Positions 18,596 to 27,795 of a stretch of 45,890 nt of DNA are shown here, piece after piece; positions within the stretch are counted from its first letter, which is position 1, and every line of letters starts with the position of its first letter. Position numbers and translations under genes: made by a program. The stretch lies in the NCBI RefSeq assembly GCF_003049725.1, contig NZ_QAGM01000025.1, positions 1-45,890 on the forward strand, given 5' to 3'. Under the pieces are notes generated by a model. It worked only from the letters and a program-made list of their open reading frames with translations. It made no database searches and was not told the DNA's origin. Source of the DNA: Oceanimonas marisflavi. Lineage in GTDB: Bacteria > Pseudomonadota > Gammaproteobacteria > Enterobacterales > Aeromonadaceae.

Positions 18596-21500
18596 ATTGT
18601 TTCCTCCCGGCCATGCCGGCGTGCCAGCAACAGGTAAAGCGAGGGCACCACAAACAGGGTGAAAAAGGTGCCGATGGCCATGCCGCCTACCAGCACCAGA
18701 CCAATGGAGTTGCGCGCCGCCGCCCCCGGGCCGTCTACCAGTATCAGCGGAAAATGCCCCGCCACGGTGGCGGCCGACGTCATCAGCACCGGCCGCAGCC
18801 GGGTCATGGCCGCCTGTTCAATGGCCTCGGCCTTGTTCTGCCCCTGACGCTGCAGGCTGTTGGCGAACTCCACGATCAGAATGCCGTTCTTGGCCACCAG
18901 CCCCACCAGGGTGACCAGCCCTACCTGAGCATAGATGTTCAGGGTGGTGGTCCAGCCATCGGTCCAGAACGGCAGATCCGGATTGGGCATTTTCAGCACC
19001 GTGAAGATCAGCGCGCCAAACATGGCCAGGGGCACCGAGCCCAGCAGGATCACCAGCGGGTCACGAAAGGAATTGAACTGCACCGCCAGCACCAGAAAAA
19101 TCATCACGATGGCCAGCCCCAGCGCCGGCAGAAACTTGCCTCCCTCGGTGCGCAGCTGGCGCGATTCACCGGTGTAGTTGATGCTGTAATCCGCCGGCAG
19201 CACCTGTTGCGCCGTGGTTTCCAGCACCGCCAGGCCTTCATCCAGCCGGCCGGTCATGCCCGACAGCTTGATGGCGTTAAGCTGCTGAAAGCGGTTAAGG
19301 GAGCGCGGCACCGTGCTGTTTTCCAGGGTGGCGATGGCCGACAGGGGCACCAGCCGATCTTCCGGTCCACGCAGGTAAATATCCCCCAGCTGCTCCGGGT
19401 TGAGCCGCCCGTCACGCACCAGCTGGGGGATCACCTTGTAGGCGCGACCATCGATATTGAACCGGTTGACGTAGTTGCCCCCCAGCGCCGCCCCCAGATC
19501 CAGACCCACCTGGCGCTGGGTCAGTCCCAGCGCCGCCAGCTTCTGGTAGTCGAGCAGGATCTCGGTCTGGGGCTGATCGATTTTCAGATCGATCTCCGGC
19601 GGAAAGTAAAACAGCCCGCTTTCCATCGCCGCCTGCTGCAGTCTCTGAGCCCAGGGCAGCATGTCGGCGGGCTCGTCGGTGGAGGTGATCACAAACTCCA
19701 CCGGAAAGTTGCTGCCCCCGGGCAGGGCCGGCGGCTGGGCCACAAACACCTGCAGCCCGGGAATGGCGTTCATGCCCTGCTGAATTTCCGGCACCAGCTC
19801 GCGAATGCTGCGCGTACGCTGATCCCAGGGCTTGACCACCATGCCGCTGAAGCCACCCACCCCCAGGGCGGCGGCAAAGGGATCCGACGGCGACAGCAAA
19901 ATCTGAAAGGTCAGCGCCCGCTCCGGCGCTTCCAGAAACACCCGCTCGGCCGCCCGGCCAAAGTGCACCTTTTGATCCGCCGAGGCGTTGGCGGCGTTGT
20001 TGATAATGCCGAACATAAAACCCTGATCTTCCAGCGGCGCCAGCTCCCGGGGAGAAAACAGATACATGGGCACCACCAGCAGGCCCAGACCGCCCCAGAG
20101 CACATACACCGCCGTGCGCCGGGCCAGCACCCGTGCCAGCCAGCGGCCATAGGCCAGCCGCAGCCGGTCAAAGGCGTGATTGACCCGGCCGGTGAGCCCT
20201 CGCTCCTCGCGCTCGGCGCTCTTCAGCAGGGCCGCACTCATGGTGGGCGACAGGGTCAGCGCCACCACCCCGGAGATGATCACCGCCCCGGCCAGGGTCA
20301 GGGCAAACTCCCGGAACAAGGAGCCGGTCAGCCCGCCCTGCAGACCGATGGGAATGTACACCGCCGCCAGGGTCATGGTCATGGCGATCACCGGACCCAT
20401 CAATTCCCGGGCGCCGATCAGCGCCGCCTCCTTTGGGGTGCGCCCTTCCCGCAGGTGCCGCTCCACGTTTTCCACCATAACGATGGCGTCGTCCACCACC
20501 AGCCCCACCGACAACACGATGGCCAGCAGGGTGAGCAGGTTGAGGGTGAAGCCGGCCAGCTGCATCAGAAACACGGCGCCGATCAGCGACACCGGAATGG
20601 CCACCACCGGCACCAGCACCGAGCGCCAGGAGCCGAGAAACAGGAAGATGACCCCCACCACGATCAGCAGGGTTTCCATCAGGGTGCCGACCACCTCGCG
20701 AATGGCGTTGTCCACGTATTCCGAGGCGTCGTAGCCTATCTCCGCCGCCAGCCCCTCGGGCAGATCCGCCCTGAGTTTGCCAAGATCGGCCCGCACCCCG
20801 GCGATCACCTCGATGACATTGGTGTTGGGCAGCGGAAAGATCCCCATAAACACCGCGGTCTGACCGTTGAAGCTGACCTCGGTGTCATAGTCCTCCGCCC
20901 CCAGCTCCACCTCGGCCACGTCTTCCAGACGGACCAGGATATCGTCCTGACGCCGCACCACCAGCCGGCGGAATTGCTCGGCACTGTGCAGATCGGTATT
21001 GGCGGTAAGATACACCTGCACCAGCGCCCCCTTGGTGCTGCCCACCGCCGACAGAAAATTATTGGCGGCCAGCGCCTGGCTCACCTCGGCAGGGCTGATG
21101 CCCAGCGCCGCCAGCCGTTCGGGCTGCAGCCATACCCGCATGGCAAAGGTGCGGGCGCCGAAGATCTCGGCCCGCTGCACCCCGGGCAGGGCTGCCAGCC
21201 TGGGTTGCACCATACGCACCAGATAATCAGTGATCTCGCTCTGGGACAGCCGCTCTGAAGAAAAGCTCAGGTAGGCGGCGGCAAACTCGGAGTCCGCCGA
21301 CTGCACGCTGATGGCGGGCACCTCGGCCTCGGCGGGCAGCTGGTTGCGTACCTCGTTGACCTTGGCGGTAATGTCGGCCAGCGCCTGGGTAGGCGGGTAG
21401 TTGAGCTTGAGCCGGGCGGTCACCAGTGACAGGCCCAGCAGGCTTTTTGACTCCACATAATCGATGCCGTCGGCGGATGCGATGGCCCCTTCAATGGCGG

Positions 21501-21696
21501 TGGTGACAAAGCCGCGCACCACCTCGGCGCTGGCGCCCACATAGGGGGTGGCCACGATCACCGAGGCGTTCTCGCTTTCGGGATATTGACGCACGCTGAG
21601 CGACCACCAGGCCTGGGCCCCGGCAATCACGATAAGCAGGCTGACCACCAGCGCCAGCACCGGGCGCCGCACAAACATGTCGGTAAAGGCGGGCAT
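18592..21696 (-). CDS. RND family efflux pump, inner-membrane component (HAE1 type)
   Basis: A 1034-residue resistance-nodulation-division transporter with 12 helices and two large periplasmic loops, the normal length for the AcrB class. The proton-relay aspartate pair is present as D402-D403 in GLVVDDAIVMVENVERHL. The N-terminus is MPAFTDMFVRRPVLALVVS and the C-terminal half has GLVAKNGILIVEFANSLQ. It starts on the base where the adaptor gene stops and ends inside the patatin start, forming an adaptor-pump-patatin operon. No outer-membrane factor is encoded nearby, so it probably uses a TolC elsewhere. Substrates unknown. Confidence 0.95.
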   Translation of the reverse strand: MPAFTDMFVRRPVLALVVSLLIVIAGAQAWWSLSVRQYPESENASVIVATPYVGASAEVVRGFVTTAIEGAIASADGIDYVESKSLLGLSLVTARLKLNYPPTQALADITAKVNEVRNQLPAEAEVPAISVQSADSEFAAAYLSFSSERLSQSEITDYLVRMVQPRLAALPGVQRAEIFGARTFAMRVWLQPERLAALGISPAEVSQALAANNFLSAVGSTKGALVQVYLTANTDLHSAEQFRRLVVRRQDDILVRLEDVAEVELGAEDYDTEVSFNGQTAVFMGIFPLPNTNVIEVIAGVRADLGKLRADLPEGLAAEIGYDASEYVDNAIREVVGTLMETLLIVVGVIFLFLGSWRSVLVPVVAIPVSLIGAVFLMQLAGFTLNLLTLLAIVLSVGLVVDDAIVMVENVERHLREGRTPKEAALIGARELMGPVIAMTMTLAAVYIPIGLQGGLTGSLFREFALTLAGAVIISGVVALTLSPTMSAALLKSAEREERGLTGRVNHAFDRLRLAYGRWLARVLARRTAVYVLWGGLGLLVVPMYLFSPRELAPLEDQGFMFGIINNAANASADQKVHFGRAAERVFLEAPERALTFQILLSPSDPFAAALGVGGFSGMVVKPWDQRTRSIRELVPEIQQGMNAIPGLQVFVAQPPALPGGSNFPVEFVITSTDEPADMLPWAQRLQQAAMESGLFYFPPEIDLKIDQPQTEILLDYQKLAALGLTQRQVGLDLGAALGGNYVNRFNIDGRAYKVIPQLVRDGRLNPEQLGDIYLRGPEDRLVPLSAIATLENSTVPRSLNRFQQLNAIKLSGMTGRLDEGLAVLETTAQQVLPADYSINYTGESRQLRTEGGKFLPALGLAIVMIFLVLAVQFNSFRDPLVILLGSVPLAMFGALIFTVLKMPNPDLPFWTDGWTTTLNIYAQVGLVTLVGLVAKNGILIVEFANSLQRQGQNKAEAIEQAAMTRLRPVLMTSAATVAGHFPLILVDGPGAAARNSIGLVLVGGMAIGTFFTLFVVPSLYLLLARRHGREETI

Positions 21697-22823
21697 CAGC
21701 TGTTGCCCGGTTGCGGGTTGAGGGAAAACGCCGGCGCCAGCCGGTTGTCGACTTCCACCCGCATGCCCGGGCTCAGCTTGAACACGCCGGAAGACACCAC
21801 CTGCTCGCCGGCGTTTACCCCTTCACTTACCGCCACAAAATCGCCCAGCCGCCGGCCCAGTTGCACCGGCTGGCGGCGCAGCACCCGGACGCCGTCGACT
21901 TCGCCGGGCTCAATCAGAAACACCGCATCGCCGTCCGGGCCGTGCGCCACTGCCGTGAGCGGCACCAGTAACAACGGGCGCCGGCTCCCCAGCCGCAGCG
22001 CCACCGGCACGAACATGCCCGGCCGCAGGCTGCCGTCTTCATTATCCAGCACCGCCTGCACCCGTACGCTGCGGGTGGCGGCGTCCAGCTCCGCATCAAA
22101 GGCGTTCACCCGGCCGGCAAACGTCCGTCCGGGCCAGGCGTCGCTGGTCACGGTCACCGTCAGCCCCCGGCGCAGCCCGGCCAGTTGCTGCTGGGGCAGC
22201 GAAAAGTCCACCTGCACCGGGTCAAGTACCTGCAATGACACTACCGGGCTGCCCTTTTCCAGAAACCGCCCCGGACTGGTGCGGCGAATACCCAGCCAGC
22301 CGCTGAAGGGCGCGCGCAGGGTTTTGCGGGCGATCAGGGTTTCAATAAACTGCTGCCGGGCCCTGGCCTGCTGATAGTTACTGGTCACTTCATCAAGCTC
22401 CCCCTGGGCGATACTGCTGCTTTGCTGCAGGGCACGGGCCCGGTTGAGTGACAGCCGGGCCAGCGCCGTGGCGGCCCTGGCCTCCTGCAGCTGTGCCTGC
22501 TCCAGATCCGTATTCAGGCGCAACAGCAAGGCCCCCGCTTCCACCCGGGTGCCGGCTTCAAAGGCCACCTCGGTCACCACGCCTTCGGCCTCGGTGCGCA
22601 GCACGGCCCCCTGTATCGCCGAGACCGTGCCTACCGCCGCCACCTGCGGCTGCCACTGGTGCTCGCGCACCGCCATGGCGGTGACCCGCTCCGGCGGCAT
22701 CACCATGTTCCCGGCGGCCTCGGCCATGGCACCGAACTGGGCGAGCTTGATCAGCACCAGCACCGCCGCAATGGGCAGCAGTGCCAGCAGGCCGGCCAGC
22801 GCCCAGGCAAGGCGTGAGCGCAT
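21696..22823 (-). CDS. RND periplasmic adaptor (membrane fusion protein)
   Basis: A 375-residue adaptor. One N-terminal helix (about residues 5-27) anchors it. The lipoyl half-motifs GAVLRTEAEGVVTEVAFEAG and APFSGWLGIRRTSPGRFLEK flank a short helical hairpin, followed by beta-barrel and membrane-proximal domains. The ATG at 22823 was chosen because GGGAGGGAG lies just upstream; 29 additional upstream residues in the open frame look non-coding. It links the RND pump to an outer-membrane channel. Divergent from the VTT/oxidoreductase fusion gene, with a 109-bp gap that must hold both promoters. Confidence 0.92.
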   Translation of the reverse strand: MRSRLAWALAGLLALLPIAAVLVLIKLAQFGAMAEAAGNMVMPPERVTAMAVREHQWQPQVAAVGTVSAIQGAVLRTEAEGVVTEVAFEAGTRVEAGALLLRLNTDLEQAQLQEARAATALARLSLNRARALQQSSSIAQGELDEVTSNYQQARARQQFIETLIARKTLRAPFSGWLGIRRTSPGRFLEKGSPVVSLQVLDPVQVDFSLPQQQLAGLRRGLTVTVTSDAWPGRTFAGRVNAFDAELDAATRSVRVQAVLDNEDGSLRPGMFVPVALRLGSRRPLLLVPLTAVAHGPDGDAVFLIEPGEVDGVRVLRRQPVQLGRRLGDFVAVSEGVNAGEQVVSSGVFKLSPGMRVEVDNRLAPAFSLNPQPGNS

Positions 22824-22932
22824 GCTCCCTCCCCGGTTAAAACAAACGACTAATATCAAGTCTAGCTGGCTGGCGTAAGAATCCGGCTCCCTGCTCCGAC
22901 TGCACGGCAAACAGGCTCAAGGAAACCCAACC

Positions 22933-25086
22933 ATGAAAAAAATCCTGCTGCTGGCGCTGATCGCCCTGCTGATACTGGCGTTTTTTACTCTGGATCTGGA
23001 TCGCTGGCTCACCCTGGACGTCCTCAGGCAGCATCAGGCCGCCATTGCAGAGATGCGCGCCGGGTCCCCCTGGCTGATGGCCGGCGGCTTTTTCGGGCTC
23101 TATGTGCTGATGGCGGCCCTGTCGTTGCCCGGCGCCGCCATCATGACCCTGGCCGCCGGCGCCCTGTTCGGCATTATTGAGGGGCTGGTGCTGGTGTCAT
23201 TCGCTTCCAGCCTTGGCGCCACCCTGGCCTTTCTGGTGGCGCGCTTTCTGTTGCGGGAGCAGGTGCAAAGCCGCTTCGGCAACCGGCTGCAGGCCATCAA
23301 CCGCGGCATTGAAAAAGACGGCGCCTTTTATCTGTTTACCCTGCGGCTGGTGCCGGTGTTTCCGTTTTTTGTGATCAACCTGGTGATGGGACTGACTCCC
23401 CTGGCCACCCGCACCTTTTACTGGGTCAGCCAGCTCGGCATGCTGCCCGGCACCCTGGTATATGTGAATGCCGGCACTCAGCTCGCCGCCATCGAGCAGC
23501 CGGGCGACATTCTCTCCCCCATGCTGCTGGGATCCTTTGCCCTGCTGGGGCTGTTCCCCTGGCTGGCCCGGTGGGTATTGCAACGCATTCGGCGACACCG
23601 GGTTTACACAGGTTACTCACGACCGAGCCGTTTTGATCGCAACCTGATTGTCATCGGCGCCGGCGCCGCCGGCCTGGTGAGCGCCTATATCGCCGCCGCG
23701 GTAAAAGCCAAAGTCACATTGATTGAAGCGGGCGAGATGGGCGGCGACTGCCTGAATACCGGCTGCGTACCCAGCAAGGCGCTGATCAAAAGTGCGCGCG
23801 TCGCCCACCAGCTGCGCCACGCCGACCGCTATGGCCTGAGGGCCGGCCAGCCTGAATTCAGCTTTCGTCAGGTGATGGCGCGGGTGCAGCGCATTATCGA
23901 CAAGGTGGCTCCTCACGACAGTGTGGCGCGCTACACCGAGCTTGGTGTGGAGGTGATAAAGGGGTACGCCAGACTGGTGGATCCCTGGACGGTGGAGATC
24001 ACTCAGGCCGATGGACAGACTCAGCGGCTTACCACTCGCAGCATTATTATCGCCGCCGGTGCCGAGCCGCTGGCGCCGCCCCTGCCGGGGCTCAATGACG
24101 TAGATTACCTGACCAGCGATACCCTATGGCAAGCCATGAGTGAACGCGACACGCCGCCGGCCCGGCTGCTGGTGCTGGGCGGCGGCCCCATCGGCTGCGA
24201 GCTGGCCCAGGCCTTTGCCCGGCTGGGCTCAGCGGTTACCCTGGTGCAGCGCAATGCCCGGCTGATGCCCAAGGAAGATTCAGAGGTGAGCGACTGGGTA
24301 AAAAGTGCGCTTGTCGCCGATGGCGTGCGGGTGCTGACCGGCTGCGATGTGGAGCGCGTTGAGCGCACCGGCGATGGTCTGCGGCTGCATGCTCAACAGG
24401 GCGACACGCCCCTTGAGATTGACGCCGACACCCTGCTGCTGGCCTTGGGCCGCCGCGCCCGGCTGACCGGCTACGGCCTGCAGGAGCTTGGCATTCCCGC
24501 CGAACGCACCATCGACACCAATGACTACCTGGAAACCCTCTTTCCCCATATTTATGCCGCCGGCGACGTGGCCGGCCCCTACCAGTTCACCCACACCGCC
24601 GCCCACATGGCCTGGTATGCCAGTGTCAACGCCCTGTTCGGCCAATTCAGGCGCTTTGCGGTGGACTACCGGGTGATCCCCTGGTGCACCTTTGTGGATC
24701 CGGAAGTGGCCAGGGTGGGCCTGAATGAACAGGAAGCCGGTAAACAGGGGGTGCCCTTTGAGGTGACCCGCTTTGAGCTGAACGAGCTGGACCGGGCCAT
24801 TACCGACAGTGCCGAACAGGGCTTTATCAAGGTGCTGACCGAACCGGGCAAGGATCGCATTCTGGGTGTGACCATAGTGGGCCAGCACGCCGGCGAGCTG
24901 CTGGCGGAATATGTGCTGGCCATGAAGCACAACCTGGGCCTCAACAAAATACTGGGCACCATTCACGTCTATCCCACTCTGGCGGAAGCCAACAAGTATG
25001 CCGCCGGCGAGTGGAAACGGGCCCACGCCCCGAAGCGGCTGCTGGCCTGGCTAGCCCGCTACCATGCCTGGCGGCTGGGCCGCTAA
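22933..25086 (+). CDS. Fusion of VTT (TVP38/TMEM64) membrane domain and FAD disulfide oxidoreductase
   Basis: A 717-residue two-part protein. Residues 1-215 are a VTT/SNARE-associated membrane domain (SLPGAAIMTLAAGALFG and LRLVPVFPFFVINLVMGLTP are the family signatures). Residues 235-717 are a mercuric reductase/dihydrolipoamide dehydrogenase-like enzyme with the FAD fold NLIVIGAGAAGLVSAY, redox cysteines C273 and C278 (CLNTGCVPSK), the NAD(P) fold LVLGGGPIGCELAQAF and the C-terminal dimer motif HVYPTLAEANK. No N-terminal HMA metal domain is present. Both halves are intact and in one frame. This fusion is known from other proteobacteria; its substrate is not established. The ribosome-binding site AAGGA precedes the ATG. 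Confidence 0.93.
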   Translation: MKKILLLALIALLILAFFTLDLDRWLTLDVLRQHQAAIAEMRAGSPWLMAGGFFGLYVLMAALSLPGAAIMTLAAGALFGIIEGLVLVSFASSLGATLAFLVARFLLREQVQSRFGNRLQAINRGIEKDGAFYLFTLRLVPVFPFFVINLVMGLTPLATRTFYWVSQLGMLPGTLVYVNAGTQLAAIEQPGDILSPMLLGSFALLGLFPWLARWVLQRIRRHRVYTGYSRPSRFDRNLIVIGAGAAGLVSAYIAAAVKAKVTLIEAGEMGGDCLNTGCVPSKALIKSARVAHQLRHADRYGLRAGQPEFSFRQVMARVQRIIDKVAPHDSVARYTELGVEVIKGYARLVDPWTVEITQADGQTQRLTTRSIIIAAGAEPLAPPLPGLNDVDYLTSDTLWQAMSERDTPPARLLVLGGGPIGCELAQAFARLGSAVTLVQRNARLMPKEDSEVSDWVKSALVADGVRVLTGCDVERVERTGDGLRLHAQQGDTPLEIDADTLLLALGRRARLTGYGLQELGIPAERTIDTNDYLETLFPHIYAAGDVAGPYQFTHTAAHMAWYASVNALFGQFRRFAVDYRVIPWCTFVDPEVARVGLNEQEAGKQGVPFEVTRFELNELDRAITDSAEQGFIKVLTEPGKDRILGVTIVGQHAGELLAEYVLAMKHNLGLNKILGTIHVYPTLAEANKYAAGEWKRAHAPKRLLAWLARYHAWRLGR

Positions 25087-25116
25087 TACCAGCCAACATT
25101 AAACCATCGCTCTTTT

Positions 25117-25205
25117 GTAGCTGCCGCTTTAGCCGGCAGAGCCTGTGAAACAGGCTTTGGATGCACAGTCGCCTGCTGGTTTGCGCCGGCTAAAGCGGCG
25201 CCTGC
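25117..25205. repeat. Palindromic repeat family 2, copy A
   Basis: An 89-bp element. Terminal arms GTAGCTGCCGCTTTAGCCGGC and GCCGGCTAAAGCGGCGCCTGC are near-complementary. An inner hairpin GCCTGTGAAACAGGC is present. A second copy of exactly 89 bp lies at 38617-38705 in the same orientation. It is intergenic here, between the fusion gene and the small secreted protein gene. The remaining sequence between 25087 and 25251 holds nothing else I can recognise. Confidence 0.85.
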
Positions 25206-25251
25206 GGCCCAAACTTGCAGGGTGTGCATAATGAATCAGGTTGGCGCACCA

Positions 25252-25285
25252 CACAAAAACGGGCCGGGGATTAAGCCCCGGCCCG
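25252..25285 (-). terminator. Rho-independent terminator for the small secreted protein gene
   Basis: A ten-pair GC stem (CGGGCCGGGG at 25260-25269 with its complement at 25276-25285), a six-base loop and, on the minus strand, a run of five T just after the stem (25255-25259). It lies 22 bp beyond the stop of the minus-strand gene at 25307. Confidence 0.88.
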
Positions 25286-25306
25286 TATCCTGTGACCTGT
25301 CCTGGA

Positions 25307-25498
25307 TTACGGCCGGCAATAACCGGGCTGCTCCAGGCCCCGTTTTTTCATGATTTGGCAGCGCCTGTTATCCACACCGTCACCCATGGACAGGGTTTTG
25401 CTGACGATGGGCGTATCGGGTGCAGACGTTACCGCCTGGGCGGGCACCATGGCCACGGAAAACAGTGCCGCCAGCGCCAGTGACATCAGGGTTTTCAT
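25307..25498 (-). CDS. Small secreted protein of unknown function
   Basis: A 63-residue protein. Residues 1-22 are a clear signal peptide (MKTLMSLALAALFSVAM, cleavage after AQA). The mature peptide has only about 41 residues and includes two cysteines, in RRCQIMKKRG and PGYCRP, that could form a disulfide. The gene has an excellent AGGAGG ribosome-binding site and its own terminator, so it is real and expressed as a single-gene unit. I do not recognise the family. It is convergent with the VTT/oxidoreductase fusion and divergent from the DJ-1 gene. Confidence 0.8.
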   Translation of the reverse strand: MKTLMSLALAALFSVAMVPAQAVTSAPDTPIVSKTLSMGDGVDNRRCQIMKKRGLEQPGYCRP

Positions 25499-25663
25499 GG
25501 TATGCCTCCTTTTTTAACATGGTTCGGCAACCGGACTGCACGGCGCAAGCCAGTGCCTTGATACCCTGCAGTGGTTAATTATTGGTCGCAGGCACCCCGG
25601 CAGTTCTTACACTGAAATACGCTTTCTCTGCCAAAATGTTTTCAGTTAACCAAGGAGATCAAG

Positions 25664-26344
25664 ATGAAGATTCTGATGATACTGACTTCACACGATAAAC
25701 TGGGTGACACCGGCGAGCCCACTGGTTTCTGGCTGGAAGAGCTCGCCGCCCCCTATTACCGGCTGAAGGACGCGGGCGCCCACATTACCCTGGCTTCACC
25801 CAAGGGGGGCCGGCCGCCCCTGGATCCCAAAAGCCATGCCCCCGACATGATGACCGACGACACTCATCGCTTTGAAGCCGATGCCGAGGCCATGGCTGCC
25901 CTCGACAATACCCTGCCCCTCACCCGGGTCCACGACCGGGAGTTTGACGCCGTGTTTTACCCCGGCGGCCATGGCCCGCTGTGGGATCTGGCGGAAAACG
26001 CCACCTCCGTGGGCGTTATCGAGCATATGCTGCGCCGGGGCAAGCCGGTGGCGGCGGTGTGCCACGGCCCCGCCGTGTTGTGTCATGCCCGAACCCCGGA
26101 TGGCCAGCCGGTGGTCAAGGGGAAAGCCGTTACCGGCTTCAGCAACCGTGAAGAAGCGGCCGTGGGTCTCACCGAAGTGGTGCCCTTTTCCGTGGAAGAC
26201 ATGCTCACCGGTCAGGGTGGCCGCTACAGCAAGGGGGAAGACTGGAGCAGTTATGTGGTCACCGATGGCCTGCTCATTACCGGGCAGAACCCGGCCTCCA
26301 GCGCCGCCACCGCCGAAGCCCTGCTGGCGGTACTCAAGGGTTAA
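25664..26344 (+). CDS. DJ-1/PfpI family protein (type 1 glutamine amidotransferase-like)
   Basis: A 226-residue protein of the DJ-1/PfpI superfamily, Hsp31-like branch. The nucleophile is Cys133 in PVAAVCHGPAVLC, the conserved acidic region is GEPTGFWLEELAAPYY near residues 18-33, and FYPGGHGPLWDL precedes the nucleophile. Family members act as glyoxalase III, deglycase or chaperone; which one applies cannot be told from sequence. A strong ribosome-binding site (AAGGAG) precedes the ATG. Only 43 bp separate it from the kinase gene downstream, so the two may be co-transcribed and this gene may belong to the copper-stress unit. Confidence 0.88.
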   Translation: MKILMILTSHDKLGDTGEPTGFWLEELAAPYYRLKDAGAHITLASPKGGRPPLDPKSHAPDMMTDDTHRFEADAEAMAALDNTLPLTRVHDREFDAVFYPGGHGPLWDLAENATSVGVIEHMLRRGKPVAAVCHGPAVLCHARTPDGQPVVKGKAVTGFSNREEAAVGLTEVVPFSVEDMLTGQGGRYSKGEDWSSYVVTDGLLITGQNPASSAATAEALLAVLKG

Positions 26345-26387
26345 CGATACATTGGGCGCTGCCGCAAGCAACCGGAGCAGCGCCCCC

Positions 26388-27791
26388 ATGGGCAAACACC
26401 TTTCTCTTACCACACGCCTGAGCCTGATGTTCAGCCTGACCATGCTGGCCATCTGGGGGCTGGTCAGCCTGGCGCTGATGCAGGCGCTGGATCATCACTT
26501 CGCCCGTCAGGACGAGGCCGATCTCAGGGGCAAAATGGTGCTGGTGAAAAACCTGCTGACCAGCCAGCTGAATCATGGCCAGCCGGACTGGGGCCAGCTG
26601 GAGTCCGGGTTGCACAGCGCCCTGGCCGGCTATGGCGATCACCGGCTGCAGATTACCACCCCCCAGGGCCTGCTGCTGGCGGGCAGCCGTCTGCCCCGGC
26701 CACCGGCCCCGAGCACCGCTGAATGGCCGGTGATTGAAAGCTGGGAAGAAGCCGGCATTCGCTATCGCAGCATCGCGGCTCCCTTTGCCCTTTCATCCAG
26801 GACAGCCACTCCCGACATGCCGGACTCGGTGATGATTCGTGTGGTGTTCGACACCCGTTACCACCAGCACTTTATCGATGACATCAAGGCCGCTCTGCTC
26901 TGGCTGACCGGCGCCATGGCACTGGTGTCGGTGCTGCTGGGCTGGTTTGCCTCGCGCACCGGGCTCAGGCCATTACGTGCCCTGGCCGGGCTGGCCACTC
27001 GCATTACCGCCAGCAAACTGGATCACCGCCTGCCCCTGGCCGGCGTGCCGGCGGAGCTGCATGCCCCCATACAGGCCTTCAACAACATGCTGAACCGGCT
27101 GGAAGACTCCTTTCAGCGGCTGACCGACTTTTCTTCCGACATTGCCCACGAGCTGCGCACCCCGATAAACAGCCTGATGATGCAGACCCAGGTCGCCCTG
27201 AGTCAGCCACGGGATGCCGCTGATTACCGTGAAGCCCTCTACGCCAACCTGGAGGCCGCCGAGCGGCTCGGCAGAATGATCAATGAAATGCTGTTTCTGG
27301 CCAAATCGGATCGGGGACAGCTGACGCTGCAGCATGCCTCCCTGGATCTGGCCGAGGAGCTGGATGAGCTGATTGAATTTTTTGAGCCCCTGGCCAGTGA
27401 CCGGCAGGTGCAGCTGCGCCGCGAGGGACAAGCGGGTTTGCAAGGCGACCGGGCCATGCTGCAACGGGCCTTCAGCAATTTGCTGAGCAACGCCATTCGT
27501 TATACCCCGGCACGACAGGCGGTGACCATCACCATCGCTCAGGACGAAAATGGCGTTACCGTGGCCGTGGCCAATCCGGGGCCGGCCATTCCGCCGGCAC
27601 AATGGCCACGGCTGTTTGACCGGTTTTACCGTGCCGACCATGCCCGCCAGCCGGCCACCGAGGGCACCGGCCTGGGGCTGGCCATCGCAAACGCCATCGT
27701 CAGCCATCATGGTGGCAACTTGTCGGTATCTTCCGATGAACGGGAAACTTGCTTTACCGCCCGGTTTCCCGCCCCCTCACCATCACCATGA
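26388..27791 (+). CDS. Heavy-metal sensor histidine kinase (CusS/CopS type)
   Basis: A 467-residue membrane kinase. Two helices (about residues 14-34 and 168-188) flank a periplasmic sensor domain, then a HAMP domain (about 188-242). The phospho-accepting His254 lies in DIAHELRTPINSL, the N box is NLLSNAIRYTP (364-374) and the G box is GTGLGLAIANAIV (427-439). The ATG at 26388 gives the normal CusS-like length; the open frame extends upstream through the DJ-1 gene as shadow. It is convergent with the copper operon and separated by 5.3 kb from the response regulator at 31684, its probable partner. Confidence 0.9.
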   Translation: MGKHLSLTTRLSLMFSLTMLAIWGLVSLALMQALDHHFARQDEADLRGKMVLVKNLLTSQLNHGQPDWGQLESGLHSALAGYGDHRLQITTPQGLLLAGSRLPRPPAPSTAEWPVIESWEEAGIRYRSIAAPFALSSRTATPDMPDSVMIRVVFDTRYHQHFIDDIKAALLWLTGAMALVSVLLGWFASRTGLRPLRALAGLATRITASKLDHRLPLAGVPAELHAPIQAFNNMLNRLEDSFQRLTDFSSDIAHELRTPINSLMMQTQVALSQPRDAADYREALYANLEAAERLGRMINEMLFLAKSDRGQLTLQHASLDLAEELDELIEFFEPLASDRQVQLRREGQAGLQGDRAMLQRAFSNLLSNAIRYTPARQAVTITIAQDENGVTVAVANPGPAIPPAQWPRLFDRFYRADHARQPATEGTGLGLAIANAIVSHHGGNLSVSSDERETCFTARFPAPSPSP

Positions 27792-27795
27792 GCCC

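Noticed and set aside
18580-21258. An 892-residue open frame opposite the RND pump gene
   Set aside because: Rich in Gln, His and Arg with no domain; a GC-rich antisense shadow of the pump gene.
22824-22910. Longer start for the RND adaptor
   Set aside because: The upstream 29 residues lack a membrane or signal character and a ribosome-binding site directly precedes 22823.
25872-26387. N-terminal extension of the kinase reading frame through the DJ-1 gene
   Set aside because: The extension is Pro/Arg/Trp-rich and out of frame with the DJ-1 protein; the kinase starts at 26388.
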